This document shows, piece by piece, positions 9,054-21,460 of a stretch of 64,000 nt of DNA. The first letter of the stretch is position 1, and each line of letters begins with the position of its first letter. Under the pieces are notes generated by a model that saw only the letters and a list, made by a program, of their open reading frames with translations, did no database searches and was not told the DNA's origin. The position numbers were made by a program, and so were the translations under genes. This DNA is from Coffea arabica (taxonomy: Eukaryota; Streptophyta; Magnoliopsida; Gentianales; Rubiaceae), in the NCBI RefSeq assembly GCF_036785885.1, contig NC_092316.1:48741001-48805000 (forward strand), in the 5' to 3' direction.

Positions 9054-12000
9054 TGTCGCGCCCCATTTTTTGATAAAATAAATAAATGTTTGAAAAAATG
9101 TATTTTTTGTAATTGGAAAATGAATTGTGATTTGAAAAAATGGATCTAAATGGGGGGGTTGAGAATGCGACGATTTGACCCAAAATTATAGTTTAAAAAG
9201 GGTTTTTTTTTTAAATGAAAATTGGAGTCGCCACTTGGTAATGAGTTAAGGTGTACCAAGTCACCAAAAAATAAATTTTTAAAGATTCAATAGGAAGAAG
9301 TAGTAAGAAACCCCTTTTAAACGACTCCTAGTCTACGTAAACCAAAGAAAAAGGTTCGGGAGTCACATTTGACAAAGGGGAAGGCAAGGATAAAATCCAA
9401 GGCATCCCTTTGACCTAGCCAAGGCTAGTTGCATGATTTAGTCAAAGATTTTCTTGTTTTAATCAAAGAATTTACCACATTTGGATGCACTACATGAATG
9501 CAAACCCTAGACCTAGGGGTATTGGGGGAAATTTCTCTTCAAAGGTTGAGTGGTGCCAATCACATTAATTGCGAAGCCCAATAACGATCCTTTGAAGAAG
9601 TCACGAATAATGCGAGAGGGATGCAAATGAATGGAATGCATGTATGCAATGTGAGGATATAAGTTTGAAAAAATGTAATAAAAGACAATAAATATGTAAA
9701 TGAAAATGTGCACGTGAGTGGGCAAGTTACGGTATGTGAAATGATAATATGAAGTGCATGTGTGCAAGTGATAATAAAAGTGTTCGTGTGCAAATGAAGA
9801 AACATAAAGGTGCACGTGTGCAAAGTGGGAGGAAAAATGAAAGTGTGATGAGAGTATAAAAGGGTAGAGTAGATTTAAAAATGCATGAGCCTAGGGAATT
9901 CATGCATATTGGGTACGGGGAGACCTAAATCGTGACTCAATTTGCCCTTTTATAGAGGGAATACAAGCGTGCTAAGGCTTAGAAAAAGCCACACTCGTCT
10001 ATATCCCATATTTAAGGGGACTCTCAAGCAAATGAATCCTATAACTAGCATGAAATGCAAAAATCCTAAAATGGAGGGAAAAGGGGTTCGAGGGGCATGC
10101 AAAATGATAAAACTAAAAAGAATGCATGACATGTAATGAACATGCAAACATGTACTAACGAGAGGAAATCCCTAAGGGTCTAGCGTTGGACTAGCCCATT
10201 CTATGAATTCCGACTAGCGTTGGACTAGTGGAAACGTACATTCATCCATCACATTCATTCATGGTCATGGAAAGCGAGTAGACATGCCAAACACTTATAA
10301 ACACATAGCACATAACATTTACCATGCTCGACTAGATGCAAGGGTCTAATAAAGCAAGTTAACACGTAGCACTTAAGCATGCAAGTCACACAAAGCAATT
10401 AAGGCCCTAACTATTACATTTGCTAGCTAGGCACATGTCTTCAATAGGTTTTCATCGAATGCTCCTCCAAGCCCTATCTATTACAAGCCAAGAGGTGTAC
10501 ACATACCCCATAAAGGATAACTTGAATAAAAAGCAAAAGTAAATGACATAAATAAAAGAAATTAAAGAAAGGCTAGGAAAGCAAAGTAGACATGTATATT
10601 CACATAACACGTAGGAGCACGTAGGAAAAATAACGCAAGAATATAGAAGTTACCTCCCTTGCAATGGAAATCGAGTAAATGAGATATTAGCTTCAAAACA
10701 ATAAAAAGGTCACGGTACCTCAAATAGTAAAGTATAACAAAGTCACCAAATCCCCCCTAATTGCAATTTAAACAAAATCAAATAATACATAGTTTCTAAT
10801 AGAAGGATCCGCCAAGGACCCAATTGCAAGCATAACATTTGAATTCCATCGAGACAATTAAGAACTTCAAAGGTCCCGAGAGCCAAGGAAAGATCAAGTA
10901 ATGGTTCAAATTCAAATATCTTAGGACATAATTTCAAGGACATGGAATGTAATTGGGCCATAATGCATTGTTGCAAAAATCACGGGGACCCCATTGATTA
11001 GTTTTCTCAATTTTGTGGGTCATAATAGCATAATGAAACTTGGGGGGGTTAAGGGGCAATTTTTAGAAAATACTTTCATGCAGAACATGCTATCTTACGA
11101 AGGAAAATCTGCTTCTGCAACTCAAAACAACATTTCTGCAGCCAAGAAACCATCGCAATTTGCATTTCATTTCATTACCTCAAGTAACAACGCTTCTATC
11201 TCAAACAACTAAACACATCACTAAGCATTCATCTCACTTTCCATCATAAGACACTTATGTTTAAACATCAGAAATTCGGACAGGAGATCATGCAAAGCAT
11301 CAAAATAACATTCTGCAATTTTTCCAGCCAACAGCTTTTCATTCCTTTTCATGGTGAAAGTGAATTTTGATGAATATCCAAATTTTTAAAAGCAAAACGG
11401 GCAAACACGGAAAGTTCTAAATCATCCATTCAGCCAAGCATCACATTTTTGTTTTGCCGCAAAATCAGAGCTGGGAGTCTGAGTTGCTTAGCAGCAAAAG
11501 GAACGGCAAGAGACGCAAGCTCTTATGGGCTTGTTGGTTCGGACACTTGAAATGCAGCAAGGATGGAAAGCAAGAAACTTAGGATAGATATGCATAACTG
11601 AACCCCAGATCATAGACCTTAATCAAACTAAAACTTAAGCAACAAAACCAGAGAACTTTGACATCTGAACCAGCAACGAGCACTTCCAAATCAGGAAAGG
11701 AACATGCCATTTCCTTCAATGATTTCGCCTACAATTTTCTGGTGTTTACTGCAAGTTTTTCTTTGTTAACATGTCAAAACTCCGGGGTTATGATTTTAAA
11801 CAACAAGCATCATAGAAAAATCCAATCAGCAATCCAACAAATCTTCACAAAAACAAACCATGCCCAAAATATACAAAACAGGAAAAAGGAAAGCAATGGC
11901 AAGAGAAACATCAAAGAGCAAACATGATGGAACTATGGAACGAACCATCAAACCAGCGGCAAAGAGGGTGACGATTCATGTATCTACTTGGCAGAATCAT

Positions 12001-13411
12001 GGTTTTCTAGACTACAAATTCTGGGTTTGCTTGTAACAAGCCATAAACTTCAAGCAAGACTCATAGATTCACCGGATGAAATCATATAGAAAGCCTAAAT
12101 CCCTACCTCAGAACCCAGTCCAAACCCACGAAATATTTCACCAAACAGAAACGTAAAACAGTGGCATCAACCTGAGCACATTCATAGCAAAGATTCACTC
12201 CTCAGAAAGTGCGGAAACGGTATACTTACAGAGATAAAAACCTGAGAAATCGATGGAAGTTGCACAGATCTATGGAGGGAAAGTCCTCTCTTCAACAATT
12301 TCCAGGAGTGACGCGTTTGTCACTTCGAGCGTCGATTCCACATGCCTGGAGTTGTTTTCGCCCAGCTGAAACCCTCTTGTCCCTTTTCTCGTTCCTTTTC
12401 TTGTTCGTTTATCTCCTTCCTCACTTCCTAACCTAGCCGCTGCACCCCACTATCTCCTCTAGCGTTTTCTGTTTCCCTCAGCCATCACCTCCCTAGTTTT
12501 CAAAAACCTTTGCTCTCTCTTGTTTCCTTACTCCGCCGCAACTCTTATCTGCTGCTTCCCCTTCAAGCTCACCGAAAACTCAGCCCTCAATCTCGTTCTC
12601 TCTTTCTTCTCCCGTTTTTCTTTTCATCAGCTCTCTCCCCTGTCCTAAAATTTTCTCGCCGTCACTTACTTCCCTTTTATGCAGCCACCAACCTCTCCAA
12701 CCGTTTCCTTTTTGCTTTTCTTTTTCTCGGCCCTCCCAACTCTCTCCTGCGGCTGCTAACCTCCTCTTCTATTTATATGGGCATCTCCAATCCCTAAAAC
12801 CCAGTCCTCCTTCTGCAATTTGCAGCCAAGGGGCTGCCGAACCTTTCCTTTGCAAGTCGCGGCAGCTCGCATGCCGCGGAGCAATTTTTCCTTTTCTTTT
12901 TTTTTTTTTTTTTGCAACAACATTAAAAATAACAGAAATAAATAACAAAAAACACTTTAATTAATATTGGATGAAAAATAAACTAGAAACAACAAAAAAT
13001 GCAATTTCCAAATTCCTCTTTTTTTCATTTTCCATTTTCATCGTTTTTTCCATTTTTTCCAAGAAAGTAAAGAATAAAACAAAAATGATTAAAACATATA
13101 TATATTTTTTGAATGTTTTCCTTTTCCCCTTTTTTTCTTTTTCTAGAAACTCTACGCTAAACTTAAAAACTTATAAAACAAAAACTAAAAACTAAAAATT
13201 AAAAAACTAAAAAGTGAATAAAACTAATATGACAAATAAAAATAAATAGCAAATGAACTAGACAAATTAAAAGGGCAAAATGAGTAAAACTAAAATGAAA
13301 TAACAACTAAAAGTGCAAAACAAACGATAATGAACTAAAAATGCAAACAATCTAAAACAAAAATTATGAAATAGATGCAACATACAAATTATTTAAAATT
13401 TGGTATCTACA
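9054..13411 (-). repeat. LTR, complete 4,358-bp 5' copy in element orientation
   Basis: On the plus strand it opens with TGTCGCGCCCC beside the primer site and closes with GGTATCTACA. The far third (12237-13411) equals the visible part of the left LTR. Such long LTRs are known for Ogre/Tat elements. No protein family is recognised inside; open frames are low-complexity. Motifs such as CTAGCGTTGGACTAGC (near 10180 and 10212) recur in the related solo LTR at 23460-30078. Confidence 0.85.
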
Positions 13412-13820
13412 TACATCTTATAAAAATTTAACCTTATTTTATTTGTTACTGTTGTTATGAACTTTAGAAGTAGGATAACATAAAGGTATTGTTGGAATAA
13501 AAATTTTATCTTTCTTCTATTTCCTCCAAAGGGGTTAAAATATTACAAAAAAATGGCAATTCAAAAGAGGTAAGTAAGAATTTAAAAACCTTAAAAGAGG
13601 CTGAGCGATATTGTGAGAAACCTTAGGGGGGGTTTCTCAAATTATCCCTTTTTAAAATTCTCTCCGTTCCTTCCCCTAACCGTCAACATTTTCTCATTCA
13701 AAAAATGTCCGGTTGGCAGATGCTTCTCCCGCCACTGATGGCAAAATCTCATCTATTAACCCCTTTCTTCAACGAAATTGCTGACCATTTGATTCCACTG
13801 GCTAGTCTCGACTAGCAAGA
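13412..13820. other. Intergenic stretch and probable 5' flank of the PPR gene
   Basis: A 409-bp gap between the LTR end and the PPR start codon. It is AT-rich at first, then pyrimidine-rich from about 13650. A promoter is expected here but I see no element that I can assign with confidence. The LTR element lies only about 400 bp from the start codon. Confidence 0.4.
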
Positions 13821-16256
13821 ATGAGTGCCACAGCTGTCGCCGCCCTTGCCATGGTGGAGGAAACCATTCATCATGTTGACAGGCGTGCAGTTGCCAACCG
13901 CTGCGCTGCCCAACTTCAGCTGTGCTGCCCCCACAGCCCCACCTCATATACCCGAGCCCGCACCATCCATGGCCACATGATAACTTCTGGGTTCAAGCCG
14001 CGTGGCCACATTCTCAACCGCTTGATTGATGTGTATTGTAAATCATCTAACCTTGGATACGCCAAGAAACTGTTTGATAGAATTCCCCAACCAGATGTTG
14101 TCGCAAGAACCACTTTAATAGCTGCATATTCTGCTTCTGGGAGTCCTAAGCTTGCAAGGGCTATTTTTGATGGGACACCTTTGCGGGTTCGGGATACAGT
14201 TATATATAATGCTATGATCACCTGCTTTTCGCACAACGATGATGGCAATGCCGCAATTAGGCTGTTTAATGATATGAGTAAGAATGGTTTTTGGCCCGAT
14301 AACTTTACATATACAAGTGTAGTTAGTGCTTTGGCTTTAATAGCTGATCAAGAAAAGCATTGCGGGCAGCTCCATTGTGCAGTTGTCAAGTCTGGAACTG
14401 GCATGGTAATCTCGGTGATGAATGCGCTTATATCGGTGTATGTAAAGTGTGCCGCATCGCCATTAGTGTCTGCCTCTTCTTTGTTGGGCTCAGCAAGGAA
14501 GTTATTTGATGAGATGCCTGTGAGGGATGAATTGTCCTGGACAACTATCATTACAGGATATGTGAAAAACAATGAGCTTGCTGCTGCTCGTGAAGTCTTT
14601 GACGGAATGGAGGAGAAATTGGTGGTTGCTTGGAATGCAATGATTTCAGGATATGCGCACAAGGGATATTCTTCTGAAGCATTAGAAATGTTTAGAAGGA
14701 TGTGTCTGTTAGGCATTAAGCACGATGAATATACGTATACCAGTATCATTAGTGCCTGTGCGGAGGCTGGATTATTTCTTCATGGAAAGCAGCTGCATGC
14801 TCACATTCTACGAACAGAGCCCACAACTGGAGGGGAATTTTCAGTCTCTGTCAGCAATTCCCTGATGACATTCTACTGGAAATGTAATAAGATTGATGAT
14901 GCCCGTAAAATATTTGACAAGGCTGTTGTTAAGGATCTTGTTTCTTGGAATGCAATCTTATCAGCATATGTGAGCGCAAGAAGAATTAGAGAAGCAAAAT
15001 CGTTTTTTGACCAGATGCCTGAGAAAAATTCTTTATCATGGACAGTTATGATAGCAGGATTTGCACAAAATGGGTTTGGAGAGGAAGGTTTGAAGCTGTT
15101 CAATCAGATGAGGTTAAATGGTATTGAACAGTGTGATTATGCTTTTGCTGGGGCAATTACTTCTTGTGCAGTGCTTGCAGCTTTAGAGCACGGGCGACAA
15201 CTTCACACTCAGCTGGTGCTGCTTGGTTTTGATTCAAGCCTTTCAGCTGGAAATGCATTAATAACAATGTATGCTAGATGTGGTGTTGTTGAGGCAGCAC
15301 ACTTCTTGTTTCTTACCATGCCCTATGTGGATTCAGTATCTTGGAATGCAATGATAGCCGCCTTAGGCCAGCATGGACACGGCTGTCAGGCACTGAGACT
15401 TTTTGAAGACATGCTGGGTGAAGAAATAGCTCCTGATCGAATAACCTTCCTCACTGTTCTTTCTGCCTGTGCTCATGCGGGTTTGGTGCAAGAAGGAAGC
15501 CGCCTTTTTAATTCAATGTATGAGAAATTTGGAATAAGCCCTGGTGAAGATCATTATGCGCGTTATATTGATTTGTTGTGCCGAGCTGGAAAGTTATTAG
15601 AAGCAAAAGATGTAATTCATTCTATGCCTTTTGAGCCTGGGGCACCTATTTAGGAAGCTTTCCTTGCTGGTTGTCGAAATCATCGAAATATAGACTTAGG
15701 GGTTCAAGCTGCAGAGCGACTCTTTGATCTGATTCCGCAACATGATGGAACCTACATACTCTTGTCAAACATGTTCTCAAGTTCTGGTCGTTGGGATGAT
15801 GCAGCCAAGGTGCGAAAATTGATGCGAGACAGAGGAGTTAAGAAAGAGCCTGCTTGTAGTTGGATTGAGGTTGATAACAAAGTGCATGTATTTTTGGTGG
15901 ATGATACTGTACACCCTGAGGTACTAGCAATTTATGAGTATCTAAAAGAGTTAGGACTGAGAATGAGGAAACTGGGATATGTTCCAGACACAAGATTTGT
16001 CTTGCATGATATGGAGTCTGAACAGAAGGAGTACGCTTTGTCAACTCACAGCGAGAAGCTAGCAGTTGTTTATGGCCTGCTAAAACTTCCTCCTGGAGCC
16101 ACAATTAGGGTTTATAAAAACCTTCGCATTTGTGGGGATTGCCATAACGCATTAAAGTTCATGTCACTCACAGAGCAGAGAGTGATTATTGTGAGAGATG
16201 TGAAGAGATTTCATCACTTCAGGAATGGTGAATGCTCATGTGGTAATTACTGGTGA
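13821..16256 (+). pseudogene. PPR protein, PLS subfamily with E and DYW domains, one in-frame TAG
   Basis: PPR-DYW proteins act in plastids or mitochondria, where they bind defined RNA sites; the DYW domain is a cytidine deaminase used in C-to-U editing. The frame has no intron, as is usual for the family. It opens with ATG at 13821, followed by a short N-terminal part and about a dozen PPR motifs (ILNRLIDVYCKSSNLGYAKKLF, VAWNAMISGYAHKGYSSEALEMF, VSWNAMIAALGQHGHGCQAL). Then come the E/E+ motifs and a DYW domain with HSEKLAV, the zinc-site motif [10 protein letters not shown] and the terminal CSCGNYW. The layout and wording closely follow Arabidopsis At1g25360. A TAG at 15651-15653 follows GAPI, where relatives have a tryptophan (IWEA), so TGG became TAG. 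All 36 codons between this stop and the next open stretch (from 15762) are in the same frame, and nothing else is damaged. The product would be cut at residue 610, losing the E and DYW domains. It could be a recent pseudogene, an allele, or a sequence error. Confidence 0.9.
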
Positions 16257-17019
16257 TAGGAGATATTCTTTCTTTATCCACTGGTTTGTGATTTCCTCCT
16301 TCACTGAAGGGCATGGTATCAGCCGGCTGATGGAAGGGATCAAACAAAGCAATTTCTCAAGCATGTCCTCAAATGGTGGTAATATATAGTTCATACTAGG
16401 CATTCTCCTCACCTTTTCACCGCCAAGCCATAGTTGACTACATAAACTAAAAAGGGAGAGAATCTTTGACCAGAGCAACCAAACATTTTCGGTTGCATAA
16501 GTTTCTAATCTGTTGTTTTAAATTCATTCGTCTTCTTTTTCCTTGAAACCTATAAGCTTTAAACCTGCCATTTGGAGGCTTTTTAAGAATTCTTCTTGAT
16601 CTTAAAACCATTAAGGTAATATATGTGGTAGGCTCTACAGACACAAGATTTCTAAGTACCTGCATAACATACCCTAAATCTCTGCTGTTAAAAAAGCGTT
16701 TATTTTATGCTCATCTGATTCAGATTGAAATACACAGATTTCTTGTCTTCTTTCTGATGGTGTTTCTGTTGGTTTTCAGCAAGAAAAGAGAGAAAGGATG
16801 TTTCAAATTTCTTTGGCTAGGGTGATTTATGAGGAGCAGAGGGAGAACATTGTCTAGTATTTATGTATTTTCATTCCTGATATTGAAGAAAAGTGAATAT
16901 TTTTTCATGCATTAATGTCTACTTGGTAGAAGTGTGCTGCTGGAGCTTTCGACATGAAATAAACTGTCAGTATGTTCGCTGCAACTTACCTGGTGTTTTT
17001 TTTTCCTTCCTTCCTTCAG
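16257..17019. other. 3' flank of the PPR gene, no gene seen
   Basis: Contains only short open frames with no family resemblance. The polyadenylation region of the PPR transcript should lie here. T-rich and pyrimidine-rich tracts occur near 16990-17015, just before the LINE relic. Confidence 0.4.
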
Positions 17020-20000
17020 CCTCTTGTTCATGGAATTGGAGGAAGCTATTGAAGGTCAGGTCTATAGCTAGGCAATGTATACAGATGGTTATTGGTGATG
17101 GTCAAGCAACTTTTCTTTGGCAAAACTGGTGGCACCTTCTGGGTCCTTTACTGCAAGCGTTCTCTCCTCAAGTGTTTTAACTCTTCAAGAACTCTGAGAA
17201 GCCAAAAGTGTCCTCTATTCTTAGTGGTGGTTCTGGGAATTGGCCTCATAGGAGATATCTGAGGGGTGAGGTAATATCTCTTATAAATGCTATGCCTCCT
17301 CAACCGCTCCCTATCCCTGGCTAATCTGATTCAGCAATTTGGCTTTCTTCTGCTTGTCGAATGTATATTGCAAATCAGCTTTGATGCAGTTAAGTGGTAC
17401 CAAGTGCTCCTGTTCCTTGGTTTAAACGTGTATGGGGTAAGAAGCATGTCTCGCGCCTTGCTTTTATCTTATGGTTAGCCTGCAGGAAGAGACTAAATAC
17501 AAACGATGGGCTCATTTCTTCGGGTATTGAAGGGGAACCAGGATGTGTGTTTTGATCTTCTGCAGATGAGGATCTGAAGCATCTGTTCTTTCTTTGTCCA
17601 TTCTCACACTGTATGGGAGACTGTGCAAAGAAAGTGTCTTTTATATAGAATGGCAGATAATCTTGACACTGAGATTACTTGGTTTGTAAAACACTGTTCA
17701 AACGCCTCATTCATATGTTGCGGTAGAAGAGTCATTTTAGCAGCATCTGTATACCATTTATGGAAGTTCTGTGATACCCCAACTTTTAGGATCATCTTTT
17801 GTTTAGTCTCAAAGAGGATATTACGGTTTCTTTAGTTTATTTTTATTTTAAAAAAAATATTATTTTGTTTGAAAAGAAAATACTAAAGTGTATTTTTTTG
17901 GATTTGACTTAAAACCTTATTTTGTTTTAAAAGACTAGAAACCCTAAGATTTTAATAAAAAAAAAAATCCTAATTTACTTGTGACTAACCGGTTTTCTTA
18001 AATCTCTCATATTTTAATTGAAACCCTAATTTTAATTACTGGAATTGTAAAATCCCTCACGTTTCTCTTAAAAATTTTCTTTTATTTGGAACTTATGATT
18101 TTATAATAACCCTATCACCCAATCACCTCACCATGAGTACAAATGAACATGAAAATAAAGGTTTTTCACTTCTCGTTTTCAAGAAAGAGCGAATTAGGGT
18201 TTTCACGTTTTTTCGTAGTGTGACTATTCGGTACCGAGTGAGGATCAAATTTGGTAGCTAAGAGTGACTTTTGAATGAGGAAATATTATATGATTAGAAG
18301 TGATAATAATAAATTAGTGATTAGAAGGTAAAAACTCTAGTATACGCGATTTAAGAAAAATCGGTTGAAACTGACGGGTATCGATCACTACCGATTGAAC
18401 CCGCCACTTGACCACCACTTCCTTACCACCACACACCCTTGATATTTTTGCAAAATATTCCCCTCCCCCCCTCATACTCATCTTCTTGGCCGAAATTGGG
18501 GCAAAAAATGTAAGGGAGAGAGAAAAATTCATGGCCTTGGTGGTGACAAGTGTCACCACCCTATGGTCCCTTAGTTGATATTTTTTTTCCTTGCCTTCTT
18601 ATCACCATGGAGCAGCCTTTCTTCCTCATTTTTCTGCTACCTTGGCTGAGAGAGAGAGAGAGAAAAACCCAAGGGAGAACTGCCCAATCCATCTTGAAAT
18701 TGGATCACCCAAGTGAGGAAACAAAAAAAACTAAACCGATTAAAACCTTCCTTGAGTGTTTAGCTAGTGGGGTGCTGGTGAAATTTTGGAAGGAAGAGCT
18801 AGGGTTGCTTTTGGTAGTCACTTTAGCAAGGTAATGATGCTGACTTCCCCATTTCTTACTCTTGATCTTGTTTAAATTGGCTTAGCATCTCATTTGTGGT
18901 AAATGATGGTTATTATCATGTTTTGGGTGTTTTTCCTTTTAGTTACATGAATTAGGGTTTGATGGATTGCTGCCTATACTTGATGTATGGTTAAAATATG
19001 TTGTATCCAAGATTATATAGGGGGTTTTGGTAGCAAGTGAAGCAAGAAATAAAGAAAGTTATCATTGAAACCAAAAAATTCCAGATTTCTGGAAAATATG
19101 ACTTCAATTCTGTCCGGTTTTAGTGCTCCATGTTAGAAGCCGAATTAGGCTTGGTACAAAACATGAAAGTTGTAGATAATGATGTTTTATAGTTTTCTAC
19201 AAAATTTCAGCTCAATCGGAGCAACGTAGCCTGTGAAAAGACCAAAATACCCTCGCTGACTTAGGGCGCATCCAGTGATCCGTTTTAGACAGATTTGTCC
19301 AGTTAACTGTATTTATTCACTATGATCCGTGCTGATTTAGCCATTTTCCAAAACATAAAAGTTTTAGTATTCTGTCTTAGATTTTCAACACCACCAAGAA
19401 CACCTTAAACGGACTTTGGTAGCCTGAGATATGGCCATTTAAAGGTAGTATGGTTAATTAGCCGATTAGTTGGAATTTGGTTCTGGGAATTGGGAATTTG
19501 ACTAGGTTACACTGGGATTTGGTCTAAGTTGTCTTTATAAAAATTGTAGCTCTCTATCTTAGCTTCGAAACGGTATAAATTTTATCCCAATCCGATAGGC
19601 GTAGCTTCGGATATGTCCTTTACGCAAGAACCCGTCAAATCTGTTTTTTGTTATATTTCATTTCTGCACTTGTTTTTAGCTTGATTTTTGTCCTTGTATT
19701 GTCTTGAGCCTATTAAACGGCTATTGAAATGAATTTGTGTTGTGAGTAACTTTGGGTTTGATTGAGGAAAAGAATGAAGCCATAAATGGTTGGAAAATAG
19801 GAAAATACAAAGGGCGTGCTGCCCAAATTTTCGCTCGAGAGCTAAGTTTCTATTTGAACTTGTATATTTTCGTTTGGCAAATACTATGACCATTTTTCCA
19901 TCTTAAAACATGATCCTTCTTCAATTGGAAACTCCAAATGTTTACTTGCTCTTACCAAATAAAGAGGAGTGGTTTAGGGTTTTCTTGGGTATTTTTGTCC

Positions 20001-21460
20001 TCCGTTTTTCATGAATTTCATTAAGACATTTAGTCTATAATATCTACTTGAATATGAGATGATTTTGAACCATATAAACGATTTCGAAAACAGTATTTTT
20101 TAGCCTATCTAGTTGGATTCCGACTTGTTTTTAGTTCAAGTGTTTCCATTAGAAAATTTTATAATCCTTTTGAGTTTGGTTTTACATTTGGTCTATGAAA
20201 CCCTAGTTATTTTGTCCACGGGTCCAAATGTCCTCGTTTCACTTTAAAGTCTTTTATACGTTCTATTCATCATTTGTCGAGTTTCTTTGATTTCACCTAA
20301 TTGTTGTGCTAAATGAGCTGTAATATTCTTTTCGTTTAATCTTAGGTTTTCTCGGTGATTAAAAATAATATCCGAAAGGAATATTTTGCACGTTGTTTTG
20401 CCTACATAGGTGAGTGTTCCTTGTTTGTTATATTCTCCTTGACTTCATGACTTGTTGTTGTTGTTTGATAATGTGTTAAGTGTTTCCAATGATTTCCAAA
20501 ACGAATTTTCTAGGCGAGCGTGTACTTTATCGCGCTCGACCTAAATGAAACGTGAAATTTTCAATGATTTAATGATTAATACATTAGTTGCGCATGATGT
20601 AACCCTTTTGGCTGAATTGGACCCTGCCTTTCGTTACCGATCGACTCGAGCCAGAAGCGGACTCGGTCGGGCGATATGGTGACCCTGGGTGAATTTGGTA
20701 TACTAGAGTATTACCTTGTAGTCCGGCCAACGTCCAGATGGGGGAGAATGAACGAACGAACGAGAGTTTTTACTTACAAAATTTCATTTTTAAATGATTG
20801 GAGGAATAGGGGGAACGACAAGAAAACGAAGGAACGAACGAACAAATGGCTCCTTGTGAGCCCGTATCCTTTTAATGTATGCGTTAATATCGCTTTCCAT
20901 GGTAAATGTTTCTTGAATTATTGATGTTCTATGTTTAATGTAATGGATTGATTATTTGATTATGTGTTCGGAACCTCACTGAGCTTTTAGCTCATCCCTT
21001 TAGTTTTGTTTTTCTTAACAGGGGAAGGCACGCAAGGATGAGAGCTTGGTATAGACTAGTTTGGTCTAGCTCTTTGTTTTTGTAATGGTTCTCGCCCTAG
21101 TGCTTGGCACGGGCTGGTTGTATGAAAGTGAGAACATTTGTACATTTGATGGTTGTACTTCCTTTTGAGATAGCAATGTATATATAAGTTTCACTTAAGT
21201 TTTGGATTGTTGTATGTATTCCTTTGGTTGTATTCCGGATTTGATTAAGGAACGACTGAGTCCCGGCGAGAGTTGGGCAGGCGGTCCGCCGAACCCTTTG
21301 GTTCGCCTTAGGGGAAGGTGGGGCTGTCACAAGTTCAGATATCAGATTGTGTTTAGAGATGGTCTCATGCTTGCAGACTGTATCGTTGGCAAGATTATCT
21401 CAGATGTTAGAAATGTGGATACTAAATGGAGAGGTGGACCAGAAACAGGAAATTGCTGAT
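17020..21460 (+). mobile_element. Degenerate LINE (RT zinc-binding/C-terminal part), split by a solo LTR
   Basis: Frames at 17021-17180 (SWNWRKLLKVRSIARQC, GDGQATFLWQNWWHLLGPLL) and at about 17215-17770 follow the end of plant L1-type ORF2. The latter holds GNWPHRRYLRG, LAFILWLACRKRLNTNDGL and HLFFLCPFSHTVWE. This is the zf-RVT region that follows the reverse transcriptase. Stops and shifts are frequent. The frame runs into the solo LTR at 17769 (SVYHLWKF) and resumes right after it at 21337 (RYQIVFRDGL, VGKIISDVRNV). The RT core and endonuclease are missing, so the copy is 5' truncated. Confidence 0.75.
17770..21331. mobile_element. Solo LTR A (3,562 bp) with 5-bp TSD AGTTC
   Basis: It starts TGTGATACCCC and ends GGGGCTGTCACA. 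AGTTC stands on both sides (17765-17769 and 21332-21336). No internal region is attached, so it is a solo LTR made by LTR-LTR recombination. It shares its start, its end and inner stretches (for example GCGAGAGTTGGGCAGGCGG near the 3' end) with solo LTR B. Long LTRs with these ends are common in Tekay/Del-type chromoviruses, but this lineage call is inference. Confidence 0.9.

Larger units (their letters stand above)
1..13411 (-). mobile_element. Non-autonomous Tat/Ogre-like Ty3/Gypsy LTR retrotransposon (gag-only type), left end outside window
   Basis: The stretches 1-1172 and 12237-13411 are near-identical direct repeats, so they are two LTRs of one element. The element is read on the minus strand: the primer-binding site is at 9034-9051, gag at 6389-4581 and the polypurine tract at 1173-1187. 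Internal region is about 7.9 kb; with two 4.36-kb LTRs the full element would be about 16.6 kb. No protease, reverse transcriptase or RNase H reading frame remains. Only gag and an integrase-tail remnant are seen, so it should depend on enzymes from a relative. This matches the TR-GAG type of plant element (established class). Comparing the shared LTR parts I count six substitutions plus a poly-T length difference over about 1.17 kb, which implies a young insertion. The bases right of the element (13412-13416, TACAT) are the expected target duplication, but the left partner is outside the window. Confidence 0.88.
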
